Origin: Pseudomonas tumuqii | Lineage (GTDB): Bacteria; Pseudomonadota; Gammaproteobacteria; Pseudomonadales; Pseudomonadaceae | DNA length: 64,000 nucleotides | Direction of reading: 5' to 3' | Assembly (NCBI RefSeq): GCF_013184545.1 | Contig: NZ_JAAOJA010000005.1 | Location: 124,001 to 188,000 of the forward strand | In this document: piece by piece, positions 18,194 through 26,536 of the stretch | How the letters are laid out: every line of letters starts with the position of its first letter | Numbering within the stretch: the stretch's first letter is position 1 | Made by a program: the position numbers and the translations under genes | Notes under the pieces: model-generated | Told to the model about the DNA's origin: nothing | The model's input: only the letters and a program-made list of their open reading frames with translations | Database searches by the model: none

Positions 18194-19102
18194 TCAATCC
18201 TCGCTGGCCATGAACTGGATGATTTTCGAGCGCAGCCAACGTTCCGCGCAGTCGTTGTCCTGGGCGCTGCTCCAGGCCATCGACAACTTCGCCTGGGCGA
18301 TCTCGAAGGGCGGCGGTTCGGCGCGCAGGCCACCCGCCGCGACGAGTTCGGCCGCCGCATAGTCCGGCACCGTGGCGAGCACCTCCGAATCGGCCAGCAG
18401 CGCGCGCAAGCCGTTGAATTGCGGTACGGCCAGGACCACATTGCGCGTGCGCCCGATACGGGCGAAGTCGCGGTCGATATTGCCGTTCAGGTCGCCGGAA
18501 AAGGACACCAGCGCGTGCGGCCGGCAGCAGTATTCATCGAGAGTGAGCGGGCCCGGCCGGTCGTCCGCACGCAGCACCAGGGTCTTGATCGAGCGCAAGG
18601 TCCGGCACTTGGCGTTCGCCGGCAGGTCCATGACGTAGCTGACCCCCACGGAGATTTCCCCCGACTCCAGTTGCGCGGGCAGCAGCAGGAAGTTGCTGCG
18701 GCGGATGACGATCACCAGGTTCGGCGCTTCCTGGCGCAGGTTTTTCAGCAGCGGTGGCAACAGCCCGCATTCGACATCGTCCGACAAGCCGATCCGGAAG
18801 GTCTGCTTGCTGGTCGCCGGGTCGAATGCCTGGGCATAACTGAGCGCATTCGACATCGCGTCCAACGCCGGGCGCAGCTGCTCGAAGATTTCCAGTGCAC
18901 GCGTGGTCGGCTCCATCGCGCGGCCGCTGCGGATCAACAAGGGGTCATTGAAGAAGTCTCTGAGGCGGGCCAGCGCATGGCTGATCGCCGGCTGGCCGAG
19001 AAACAGCTTCTCCGAGGCACGGGTCAGATTACGCTCGTGCATCAGAGCCTCGAAGATGATCAACAGGTGCAGATCCACCTTGCGCATGTCATTGCGATTC
19101 AT
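18194..19102 (-). CDS. LysR-family transcriptional regulator (NodD/LinR-like)
   Basis: 302 residues. The N-terminus MRKVDLHLLIIFEALMHERN and the helix-turn-helix region LTRASEKLFLGQPAISHALA are the signature of the LysR branch that includes NodD- and LeuO-like proteins. The effector domain is longer-spaced than in the other three LysR proteins here. It sits upstream of the leftward hydrolase and transporter cluster's distal end but faces the same direction as ycaC, with 157 bp between. The target is not obvious. Confidence 0.88.
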   Translation of the reverse strand: MNRNDMRKVDLHLLIIFEALMHERNLTRASEKLFLGQPAISHALARLRDFFNDPLLIRSGRAMEPTTRALEIFEQLRPALDAMSNALSYAQAFDPATSKQTFRIGLSDDVECGLLPPLLKNLRQEAPNLVIVIRRSNFLLLPAQLESGEISVGVSYVMDLPANAKCRTLRSIKTLVLRADDRPGPLTLDEYCCRPHALVSFSGDLNGNIDRDFARIGRTRNVVLAVPQFNGLRALLADSEVLATVPDYAAAELVAAGGLRAEPPPFEIAQAKLSMAWSSAQDNDCAERWLRSKIIQFMASED

Positions 19103-19259
19103 GCCTGAGCTCCTGGATCAGCCATTGCCTGGTCTTTGCGAGGGACAACGCGCGCCGAACCCGCAGCTGCCGCACGCGCCGCGCCGGCGGATATCGAGGT
19201 TGTCGGGCACGGTCGCGCCAGCATCGAGAGGCGCCCACCCGCAGGTGGGCGCCAGGGCC

Positions 19260-19886
19260 TTACTTGGTCAGCGCCGCGTAGCTGTTCATCAGGTTGCGGT
19301 AGTTGGGAATGCGCTCGGACAGCAGGTTGCCCAGGCCTTCGATGTCGTTGCGCCAGTCGCGGTGCAGCTCACAGGCCACGGCGAACCAGTTCATCATCTG
19401 CGCGCCGGCGGCGCTCATGCGTGCCCAGGCCGCCTGCTGCACGGTTTCGTTGAAGGTGCCGGAGGCGTCGGTGACGACGAACACGTCGAAGCCTTCGGCC
19501 AGGGCGGACAGGGTCGGAAAGGCCACGCAGACGTCGGTGACCACGCCGGCAATGATCAACTGCTTGCGGCCGGTGGCCTTGATCGCCTTGACGAAGTCCT
19601 CGTTATCCCAGGCATTGATCTGCCCGGGGCGCGCGATATAGGGCGCGTCCGGGAACATCGCCTTGAGCTCGGGCACCAGCGGGCCATTGGGTCCCTGCTC
19701 GAAGCTGGTGGTGAGGATGGTCGGCAATTCGAAGAACTTGGCCAGATCGGCCAGGGCCAGCACGTTGTTCTTGAACTCGTTCGGCGAAAAGTCCTGGACC
19801 AGGGAGATCAGGCCCGTCTGGTGATCGACCAACAGGACTACCGCGTCATTCTTATCCAGGCGCTTGTAGGGAGTTAGGGTGCTCAT
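19260..19886 (-). CDS. ycaC: YcaC-like isochorismatase-fold hydrolase
   Basis: 208 residues, the same length as E. coli YcaC and clearly of that subfamily: YKRLDKNDAVVLLVDHQTGL, ILTTSFEQGPNGPLVPELK, ARPGQINAWDNEDFVKAIKA and the catalytic VTDVCVAFPTLSA with the nucleophile Cys. The N-terminal Asp and a Lys complete the triad. YcaC forms a ring-shaped octamer; its substrate is unknown. AAGGAGTCAACC is an ideal ribosome binding site. It is the distal member of the leftward cluster that begins at 26.2 kb. Confidence 0.93.
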   Translation of the reverse strand: MSTLTPYKRLDKNDAVVLLVDHQTGLISLVQDFSPNEFKNNVLALADLAKFFELPTILTTSFEQGPNGPLVPELKAMFPDAPYIARPGQINAWDNEDFVKAIKATGRKQLIIAGVVTDVCVAFPTLSALAEGFDVFVVTDASGTFNETVQQAAWARMSAAGAQMMNWFAVACELHRDWRNDIEGLGNLLSERIPNYRNLMNSYAALTK

Positions 19887-19976
19887 GGTTGACTCCTTTG
19901 GATGATGGATGTGTGCTGCCGCTGGTGGTTCACACCAGCGTGTTGCTCCGCTCGTCTTGTCGAGCGAAAGCCTGTA

Positions 19977-21572
19977 TCAGCCAGCCTGTCCGGATAACAG
20001 GTGGCGGATCTGAATCGCTATGCCTGCGGATTGAAATCGCCTGGCCCGCGCCTCTATGCGTTGCTCGGCGCGGGTGACCCGGTTGTGGTGGCGCAAGTGC
20101 TCGAGCCAGGACTCGTCGAAGAAGAATTCCGACCAGCGCCGCGGGTTTTCCGTGTCCTGCACCAGCCCCCAGGAGAACGAGCCATTGCGCTGGCGCATGC
20201 GCCGCACCTCGGCCATGGCCGCCTGGAATTCCAACCAGTGTTCGGGAGCAATGTCATATTCGAGGGTGACCATCACCGGCCCGCGGTCCTGGTCCTGCTC
20301 CTGGCCATCGACCCGCACCGGCACCGGCCAGTGCAGCGACGGCGCCAGGTCTTCGGCGTCCGTCACCGGCAACTTGAAGCGCGCCATCGTCGGGATGCCC
20401 AGCAGCAGGGCGACGGCGGCGGCGCACAGCGCCAGCGGGATCGAGCTGTGGCTGGCGACCAAACCCCAGAGCGTGCCGCCGGCGGCCATGCTGCCGAAGA
20501 ACACCAGGATGTACACCGACAGTGCCCGGGCGCGCACCCAGGCCGGCACCGAGGTCTGCGCCGCCACTTGCAGGCTCGACAGCACCGCGATCCAGGCCGC
20601 GCCGCTGAGTAGCATCACCGGAATCAGCACGCGCAAATCGCGGACGAAGGCCAGGGCGAGGATCACCAGCGCATACACCAGGCTGGCCAGTGCCACCAGC
20701 CAATCCAGGCGGATCAATGGCCGCAGGCGCGGCAGCAGCATGGCCCCGGCCACCGCGCCGACGCCAACGCTGCCGAGCAACAGGCCGAAGTCGGCGGCGC
20801 TGCCCTGCAGCTCGCGTCGGACGATCAGCGGCAGCAGCGCCATGCCGCCACTGGCGCCGAGGAAGAACGCCAGCGCCCGCACCATCACCGCCTGCAGCGG
20901 CCTGGAACTGCGGCTGTAGCGCCAGCCGGCGCGTATCGCCCCGGCCAGGCGTTCCGCCGGCAAGACCGCCGGGGCCACCTCGCGCCGCCAGAAGAACAGC
21001 ACCGCGATCACCGCGAAGAACGATAGCGCATTGAGGGCGAAGGTCGCCCAGGGTCCGCTCAGGCTGACCAGCACGCCGGCGATTGCCGGACCGATCGCCC
21101 GCGCGACGTTGACCCCGACGCTGGACAAGGCGATGGCGGCGGGCAGGTCGGCCTTGTCCACCAGTTCGGGGGTCAGGGCCGACCAGGCGGGCATCATCAA
21201 TGCCGTACCGATGCCCATGCCCAGGGTCAGCAGCAACAGCAGGTTGACCGTGATCTGCCCGCCCAGGGTCAGCAGGGCCAGGGTCATGGCGACCGCGGCC
21301 ATCCACAGCTGCACCAGCAGCAGGTAGCGACGCCGATCGACGATATCGGCCAGGGCGCCCGCCGGTAAGGCGAGAAAGAACATCGGTGCGGAGCCGACGA
21401 CCTGGACCAGCGCCACATGCATCGGGCTGGCGGACAGCGAGGTCATCAGCCAGCCGGCACCCACCTCATGCATCCAGGTGCCGATGTTCGAGGCGATGCT
21501 GGCCAGCCACAACCAGCGGAAGGTCGTATAGCCCAGCGGGCTCCAGGCGGATGACGCAGGCACCGTGCTCAT
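19977..21572 (-). CDS. MFS transporter with fused C-terminal ABM-like domain
   Basis: 531 residues from MSTVPASSAW, which starts one base after the amidohydrolase stop. Residues about 1-400 form 10-12 transmembrane helices of the MFS_3 (EntS-like) type, with LPAGALADIVDRRRYLLL as the conserved loop. Residues about 425-531 are soluble (VMVTLEYDIAPEHWLEFQAA, FSWGLVQDTENPRRWSEFFF) and resemble an ABM/quinol-monooxygenase-like ferredoxin fold. The carrier-enzyme fusion is seen in a subgroup of MFS proteins. It is coupled to the amidohydrolase gene and presumably exports or imports the cluster's compound. Confidence 0.85.
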   Translation of the reverse strand: MSTVPASSAWSPLGYTTFRWLWLASIASNIGTWMHEVGAGWLMTSLSASPMHVALVQVVGSAPMFFLALPAGALADIVDRRRYLLLVQLWMAAVAMTLALLTLGGQITVNLLLLLTLGMGIGTALMMPAWSALTPELVDKADLPAAIALSSVGVNVARAIGPAIAGVLVSLSGPWATFALNALSFFAVIAVLFFWRREVAPAVLPAERLAGAIRAGWRYSRSSRPLQAVMVRALAFFLGASGGMALLPLIVRRELQGSAADFGLLLGSVGVGAVAGAMLLPRLRPLIRLDWLVALASLVYALVILALAFVRDLRVLIPVMLLSGAAWIAVLSSLQVAAQTSVPAWVRARALSVYILVFFGSMAAGGTLWGLVASHSSIPLALCAAAVALLLGIPTMARFKLPVTDAEDLAPSLHWPVPVRVDGQEQDQDRGPVMVTLEYDIAPEHWLEFQAAMAEVRRMRQRNGSFSWGLVQDTENPRRWSEFFFDESWLEHLRHHNRVTRAEQRIEARARRFQSAGIAIQIRHLLSGQAG

Positions 21573-21573
21573 G

Positions 21574-23562
21574 TCAGAAGGCAAAGCAGGAGCAACCGAA
21601 AGCACCCCAGAAACCCTGGAAGTCGCTGACCGGAACCGAGGACAGGCGCGCCCTTTCGTGACTGTGCGCGTGCACCGCGCAGGACCCGACGCACTGGTGC
21701 ACCTGGGCCACCAGCGGTGCGGACGGGCGCCAGTGCCCGGGCACGTTGACCACCGGCGACCAGTCCGGCATGACCGGTATGGGCGGCGGCGACAGCTTGC
21801 CGAACTCGCCGGCGCCGTACACCACCTTGCCGTCGACGATGGTCAGGACCGATTCGATCCATTTGATCGCCTCCTCCTCGACGCTGAAGAAGTCCGCCGA
21901 CAGGGCGATCAGGTCGGCCAGCTGGCCGACCTTGATCTGGCCCTTCTTGCCCTGCTCGGATGAGAACCAGGCGCTGCCGTGGGTGAACAGTTGCAGCGCG
22001 GTGTCGCGGGCAAGCCCCTGTGGATAAAGCGCCATGCCGCCGACGGTGCGCCCGCTGACCAGCCAGTACAACGAGGTCCAGGGATTGTAGCTGGACACCC
22101 GGGTGGCGTCGGTGCCGGCGCCGACCGGTATGCCCTCGGCGAGCATGCGCTGGATCGGCGGGGTCTGCTCGGCGGCCTGCTGGCCATAACGGTCGACGAA
22201 GTACTCGCCCTGGAACGCCATGCGGTCCTGGATCGCGATGCCGCCGCCCAGCGCCCGTACCCGCTCGATGTTCTTCGGGCTGATGGTCTCGGCGTGGTCG
22301 AAGAACCAGGGCAGGCCGTTGAAGGGCATGTCGCGGTTGACCTTCTCGAACACGTCGAGCATGCGCGAGATGGATTCGTCGTAGGTGGCGTGCAGGCGGA
22401 ACGGCCAGCGCTGCTCGACCAGGTGGCGCACCACCGGCTCCAGCTCCTCCTCCATGCTGGCGGCCAGGTCCGGGCGCGGTTCGACGAAATCCTCGAAGTC
22501 GGCGGCGGAGAACACCAGCATCTCGCCCGCGCCGTTGTGCCGGAGGAAATCGTCACCCTGGTGCAGCTTGACCGAGCCGGTCCAGTTCTTGAAGTCGGCG
22601 AGTTCTTCCTTGGGTCGCTGGGTAAACAGGTTGTAGGCGATGCGCACGCTGAGCTGATCGGCCTTGGCCAGCTCCTCGATCACCGCATAGTCGTCCGGGT
22701 AGTTCTGGAAGCCGCCGCCGGCGTCGATGGCGCTGGTCACGCCCAGGCGGTTGAGTTCGCGCATGAACTGGCGGGTCGAGTTGACCTGGTACTCCAGCGG
22801 CAGCTTCGGCCCCTTGGCCAGGGTCGCATAGAGGATCATCGCATTGGGCTTGGCCACCAGCATGCCGGTGGGCTCGCCCCTGGCGTCGCGCTGGATTTCC
22901 CCGCCCGGCGGATTCGGCGTGTCCTTGGTGTAGCCGACCGCCCTCAACGCGGCGCGGTTGAGCAGCGCGCGGTCGTAGAGGTGAAGGACGAACACCGGGG
23001 TCTCCGGCGCGACCTGATTGAGCTCGTCGAGGGTCGGCATGCGCTTTTCGGCGAACTGGAATTCGTTCCAGCCGCCCACCACCCGCACCCACTGCGGTGC
23101 CGGGGTGCGCTCGGCCTGCTGCTTGAGCAGGCGCAGCGCATCGGCGAGCGAGGGCACGCCCTCCCAGCGCAGCTCCAGGTTGTAGTTGAGGCCGCCGCGG
23201 ATCAGGTGCAGGTGCGAGTCGTTGAGACCGGGCACCACGGTGCGCCGCTGCAGATCGATGACCCGGGTGGCGCTGCCGCGCAGGGCCATGGCCTCGGCGT
23301 CGCTACCGACGGCGACGAAGCGCCCATCCTTGATCGCCACGGCGGTGGCGCTGGGGTTTTCGCGGTCGACCGTGTGCAGACGACCATTGAACAGGATCAG
23401 ATCGGCGTTCATGGCACTCCCCTTGGAATTCATGGAATGGCTAGGTGATAGGCCGGCAGCCGCGGCAAACGGCAAGGCGGACCACAGGGCGCCAGTGGCT
23501 CCGACCACGGAACTGCTGGCGAGGAAGCGGCGGCGGCCGCGATCGGTTTGGTCATGGCTCAT
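21574..23562 (-). CDS. Tat-exported amidohydrolase (YtcJ-like)
   Basis: 662 residues. The N-terminus has a twin-arginine signal (RRRFLASS followed by a hydrophobic stretch to about residue 36), so the enzyme is probably periplasmic. The amidohydrolase body shows VVPGLNDSHLHLIRGG (metal-binding His pair), FRLHATYDESI, FFDHAETISP and GAGTDATRVSSYNPW, as in YtcJ-type enzymes that hydrolyse amides or imines. The last 60 residues contain several Cys and His (VHQCVGSCAVHAHSHERARL) and are unlike typical YtcJ. The start MNADLILF at about residue 51 is an alternative without the signal. The neighbours on both sides are nearly contiguous, so one operon. Confidence 0.87.
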   Translation of the reverse strand: MSHDQTDRGRRRFLASSSVVGATGALWSALPFAAAAGLSPSHSMNSKGSAMNADLILFNGRLHTVDRENPSATAVAIKDGRFVAVGSDAEAMALRGSATRVIDLQRRTVVPGLNDSHLHLIRGGLNYNLELRWEGVPSLADALRLLKQQAERTPAPQWVRVVGGWNEFQFAEKRMPTLDELNQVAPETPVFVLHLYDRALLNRAALRAVGYTKDTPNPPGGEIQRDARGEPTGMLVAKPNAMILYATLAKGPKLPLEYQVNSTRQFMRELNRLGVTSAIDAGGGFQNYPDDYAVIEELAKADQLSVRIAYNLFTQRPKEELADFKNWTGSVKLHQGDDFLRHNGAGEMLVFSAADFEDFVEPRPDLAASMEEELEPVVRHLVEQRWPFRLHATYDESISRMLDVFEKVNRDMPFNGLPWFFDHAETISPKNIERVRALGGGIAIQDRMAFQGEYFVDRYGQQAAEQTPPIQRMLAEGIPVGAGTDATRVSSYNPWTSLYWLVSGRTVGGMALYPQGLARDTALQLFTHGSAWFSSEQGKKGQIKVGQLADLIALSADFFSVEEEAIKWIESVLTIVDGKVVYGAGEFGKLSPPPIPVMPDWSPVVNVPGHWRPSAPLVAQVHQCVGSCAVHAHSHERARLSSVPVSDFQGFWGAFGCSCFAF

Positions 23563-23577
23563 GCTGTCCTCCGCCCC

Positions 23578-24117
23578 TCAACGGGGTTTCAGCCAGGTGG
23601 CGAACAGGGCCGTCACCCTGGGCATGAACAGGTAGACGACCAGCAGGACGATGCTCAGGGTGATCAGCACGTTGCTGGCGATATAGCCACCCAACCAGGG
23701 TAGACGAGCGAACAGCGGCTGCCAGAGCAGTGGCACCAGCAGGCTCAGGGGCAGGATCACCAGGAAGGTGATGCACGCCTGCTTCCAGCGCACCGGTGGC
23801 GCCAGCGGACTCGGGGTGAACCAGAATTCGCGGCCCGCCTCGATCTGCGTCTGATCGCCCTCGGCGAGCAAGGGCGCCACCTCCTCGATCAGATGCCGGC
23901 GTTCGCTGGAGTCCAGCCAGTGTTGCAGCTCCCCGGTCCCGGCGAAGCGCAGCACACAGACGAACTGGCCCAGGTCACGCATGACGTTCACCCCCAGGTG
24001 ACCGGGGTAGGTGCTGGCAATCCGGGTGGTACGCCGCAGCCACTGTTCATACGCCGCCTCCCGACCTGCCTTTACCCGGTGACGCACGATCAGGGTGACT
24101 ATTTCGAGCTCGTCCAT
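23578..24117 (-). CDS. Membrane-anchored ABM-like (antibiotic biosynthesis monooxygenase family) protein
   Basis: 179 residues from MDELEIVTLIVRHRV, chosen because GGGAGAGGCT lies just upstream. Residues 1-95 are a ferredoxin-fold ABM domain (VKAGREAAYEQWLRRTTRIA, PGHLGVNVMRDLGQFVCVLR). Residues about 105-170 contain two transmembrane helices (FLVILPLSLLVPLLW and ISIVLLVVYLFM). This soluble-plus-membrane architecture is known in proteobacteria but its enzymatic role is not proved. It lies 15 bp before the amidohydrolase start. Confidence 0.83.
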   Translation of the reverse strand: MDELEIVTLIVRHRVKAGREAAYEQWLRRTTRIASTYPGHLGVNVMRDLGQFVCVLRFAGTGELQHWLDSSERRHLIEEVAPLLAEGDQTQIEAGREFWFTPSPLAPPVRWKQACITFLVILPLSLLVPLLWQPLFARLPWLGGYIASNVLITLSIVLLVVYLFMPRVTALFATWLKPR

Positions 24118-24143
24118 AGCCTCTCCCGGCAACGCCCGTTGCC

Positions 24144-24554
24144 TCAGTGAATCCATAGCAGCCTGCCTTGCGGGTCGATCAATCGCCGGCCGATGGCAAT
24201 ACGGCCGCCGCCCGCAATGGCGAGGGTGGTGAAGACGATCAACAACAACCAGGCAAACTGCCCTGCGCCAAGGCTCCACTGCGGGTGCACCAGCAGCAGC
24301 GAGACCAGCAGCAGAAACACGATGGGCAGGCAGGCCAGGCGGGTGAACAGGCCGAACAGGATCAGCAGCGGACAGAGCACTTCGGCGAAAATCGCCAGGC
24401 TCAGGGTCAGCACACCGCCAAGGCCGAGTGGGTCCTCGATCACCTGTGCTTCCTGGCTGAAATGCAGCAACTTGGGCAAGCCATGCAGCTGCAGCAACAG
24501 CAGCGAACCACTGACCCTGAGGAACAGCAGGGCCCAGTCAACCGGATCGCGCAT
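24144..24554 (-). CDS. DoxX-family membrane protein
   Basis: About 136 residues from MRDPVDWALLFLRVS, which has GGAGAG 6 bp upstream; an ATG two codons earlier is too close to it. It has four hydrophobic helices, with LRVSGSLLLLQLHGLPKLL and AEVLCPLLILFGLFTRLA typical of DoxX. Members are inner-membrane proteins associated with quinone or thiosulfate redox and oxidative-stress clusters. It sits 26 bp before the ABM-membrane gene in the same operon. Confidence 0.88.
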   Translation of the reverse strand: MRDPVDWALLFLRVSGSLLLLQLHGLPKLLHFSQEAQVIEDPLGLGGVLTLSLAIFAEVLCPLLILFGLFTRLACLPIVFLLLVSLLLVHPQWSLGAGQFAWLLLIVFTTLAIAGGGRIAIGRRLIDPQGRLLWIH

Positions 24555-24610
24555 GCTCATCTCTCCGTCGATCGGGGCAAGCACCACACGGGGGCGTGTG
24601 GCGCCGCTGC

Positions 24611-25264
24611 TCAGTGGCCTTCCGAGGCGTTGAACATGGTCTTGGCGTAGATCAGCCCCAGGCCGTAGGCGCCACCGTGTTCGATCGAGGTTTTCACGGT
24701 CTGTTCGTAGGTCTCGCCGCGCGCCCAGTCACGCTGCAGCTCCAGCAGGTATTGCAGCGAGGTCATGGGCCGGGCGCCGAGCTGGATCATGCGCTGCATG
24801 GCCATCTCGTGCGCCTCGTCGGACACATCGCCACAGGCATCGGCGATCACATACACCTCGAAACCCTGGTCGATGGCCGACAGCGCCGGGCCGACGATGC
24901 ACACCGAGGTCCACAGGCCGGCCAGGACGATCTTCTGCCTGTCCGCGGCATTGACCTCGACGGCGATACGCGGGTCTTCCCAGGTGTTCATGCTGGTGCG
25001 GTCGATCACCTGGTAGTCGGGGAACACCGACTTGATCTCGTCGAAGATCGGCCCGGAGAAGCTCTTCTCGGCGACGGTGGTGAGGATGGTCGATACCCCG
25101 AACTCCTTGGCGGCCTTGGCCACCAACGCGGCATTGTTGCGCAGGGTGACGGCATCGATCGACTTGGTGGCGAAGGACATCTGCGACTGGTGATCGATCA
25201 TGATCAGGGTGTGATCGCTCGGGTTGAGCAGGGTCTTGCCGGGGGCAGCTGTGGCGATGGCCAT
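24611..25264 (-). CDS. Isochorismatase-family hydrolase (second, YcaC-related)
   Basis: 217 residues from MAIATAAPGKTLL; AAAGGAAACCACC precedes this ATG, and an upstream ATG 21 bp earlier has none. The catalytic triad pattern is visible as LIMIDHQSQM, a mid-protein Lys, and GLWTSVCIVGPALSA with Cys. TVAEKSFSGPIFDEIKSVFP and DRTSMNTWEDPRI follow the usual cysteine-hydrolase layout. A second enzyme of this fold in the same cluster as ycaC suggests successive or alternative amide-cleaving steps. Confidence 0.9.
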   Translation of the reverse strand: MAIATAAPGKTLLNPSDHTLIMIDHQSQMSFATKSIDAVTLRNNAALVAKAAKEFGVSTILTTVAEKSFSGPIFDEIKSVFPDYQVIDRTSMNTWEDPRIAVEVNAADRQKIVLAGLWTSVCIVGPALSAIDQGFEVYVIADACGDVSDEAHEMAMQRMIQLGARPMTSLQYLLELQRDWARGETYEQTVKTSIEHGGAYGLGLIYAKTMFNASEGH

Positions 25265-25352
25265 GGTGGTTTCCTTTTGGTTCATGCAAGTAGTCGGTGA
25301 AGAATTGCCTGCCGCCGAGCGGGTGACCCGCAGCGGCAGACAGGCACTGTCA

Positions 25353-26177
25353 TCAACGCTGGATAAACGCCAACAGGTCGGCATTCAGCCGATCCTTGTG
25401 GGTATCCGTCAGACCATGGGGCGCGCCCGGGTACACCAGCAGCTGGGCATCGGCCACCAGCCTGGCCGAGGCCCGGCCGGCAGTGCCTATCGGCACGATC
25501 TGGTCGTCGTCGCCGTGCACCACCAGGGTCGGCACATCGAATTTCTTCAGGTCGTCGGTGAAGTCGGTGGCGGAAAAGGCCGCGATGCAGTCGTAGGTGT
25601 TCTTGTGCCCCGCGAGCATGCCCTGCATCCAGAAGGCATCGATCAGGCCCTGGGAAACCACCGCGCCAGGGCGGTTGAAACCGAAGAAGGGGCCGCTGGC
25701 GATGTCCTGGTAGAGCTGCGAGCGGTTGGCGATGGAACCGGCGCGAAGGCCGTCGAACACCTCCATCGGCACGCCGTCGGGGTTGCTCTCGGTCTGCAGC
25801 ATCAACGGCGGCACCGCCGAGATCAGCCCGGCCTTGGCGACCCGCCGGGTGCCGTGGCGGCCGATGTAGCGCGCCACTTCGCCACCCCCGGTGGAGAAGC
25901 CGAGCAGCACCGCGTCCTTGAGGTCGAGCGCCTCGATCAGTTCGGCCAGATCGTCGGCGTAGTGGTCCATGTCGTTGCCGTCCCAGGGCTGGCTGGAACG
26001 TCCGTGACCACGGCGGTCGTGGGCGATCACGCGGTAGCCGTTGGCCGCCAGGAACAGCATCTGCGACTCCCAGCTGTCGGCGTTCAACGGCCAGCCATGG
26101 CTGAACACGATGGGCTGACCGCTGCCCCAGTCCTTGTAATAAAGCTCGACGCCGTCGCGAGTGGTGAGGGTGCTCAT
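25353..26177 (-). CDS. Alpha/beta hydrolase (non-heme chloroperoxidase/arylesterase type)
   Basis: 274 residues. The catalytic Ser lies in GFSTGGG, Asp in [11 protein letters not shown], and His in [12 protein letters not shown], with the oxyanion segment [12 protein letters not shown]. These match the cofactor-free haloperoxidase/arylesterase group. It is the first gene of the leftward cluster, starting 360 bp from the divergent regulator at 26537, so that spacer most likely carries the cluster promoter. Confidence 0.93.
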   Translation of the reverse strand: MSTLTTRDGVELYYKDWGSGQPIVFSHGWPLNADSWESQMLFLAANGYRVIAHDRRGHGRSSQPWDGNDMDHYADDLAELIEALDLKDAVLLGFSTGGGEVARYIGRHGTRRVAKAGLISAVPPLMLQTESNPDGVPMEVFDGLRAGSIANRSQLYQDIASGPFFGFNRPGAVVSQGLIDAFWMQGMLAGHKNTYDCIAAFSATDFTDDLKKFDVPTLVVHGDDDQIVPIGTAGRASARLVADAQLLVYPGAPHGLTDTHKDRLNADLLAFIQR

Positions 26178-26536
26178 TGGATGGTCCTCGACAATATCCT
26201 GGGGAGAGAACGGCTAGCACGGCTACCGCGGGTGCATGCCGTGACGCCGACCGACGCGACCCACTGCTGGCGAAAAGCGACCGGGGCCTGCTTGAATTTC
26301 ATCTTCGGCGGCAGCCGGGAAGAGGGCGAGTTAAGGGTTGTTAATCGTCGTTGTGCCGCCCCCTCGGCAACCGGCCACAGCGACTACCCTGCGGCGCTGC
26401 CAGGCGTCTGATTTTCCTGGATTATTTTTTTAAGCTGTTTGCATTTACGGAAAAGCCTGAGCAACATGCTTGGATATAGGCCGCGCAAGACAGGCACGCC
26501 TTCCGTTAAAAACCAGCGGCGGATGCAGGAAAGGGC
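26178..26536. promoter_or_regulatory. Divergent control region of the hydrolase cluster
   Basis: 359 bp between the alpha/beta hydrolase start and the winged-helix regulator start. It changes from GC-rich to AT-rich around 26400-26470 (TTATTTTTTTAAGC). I find no strongly conserved promoter hexamers or long inverted repeat by eye. Both promoters must lie here if the divergent layout is functional. Confidence 0.5.
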
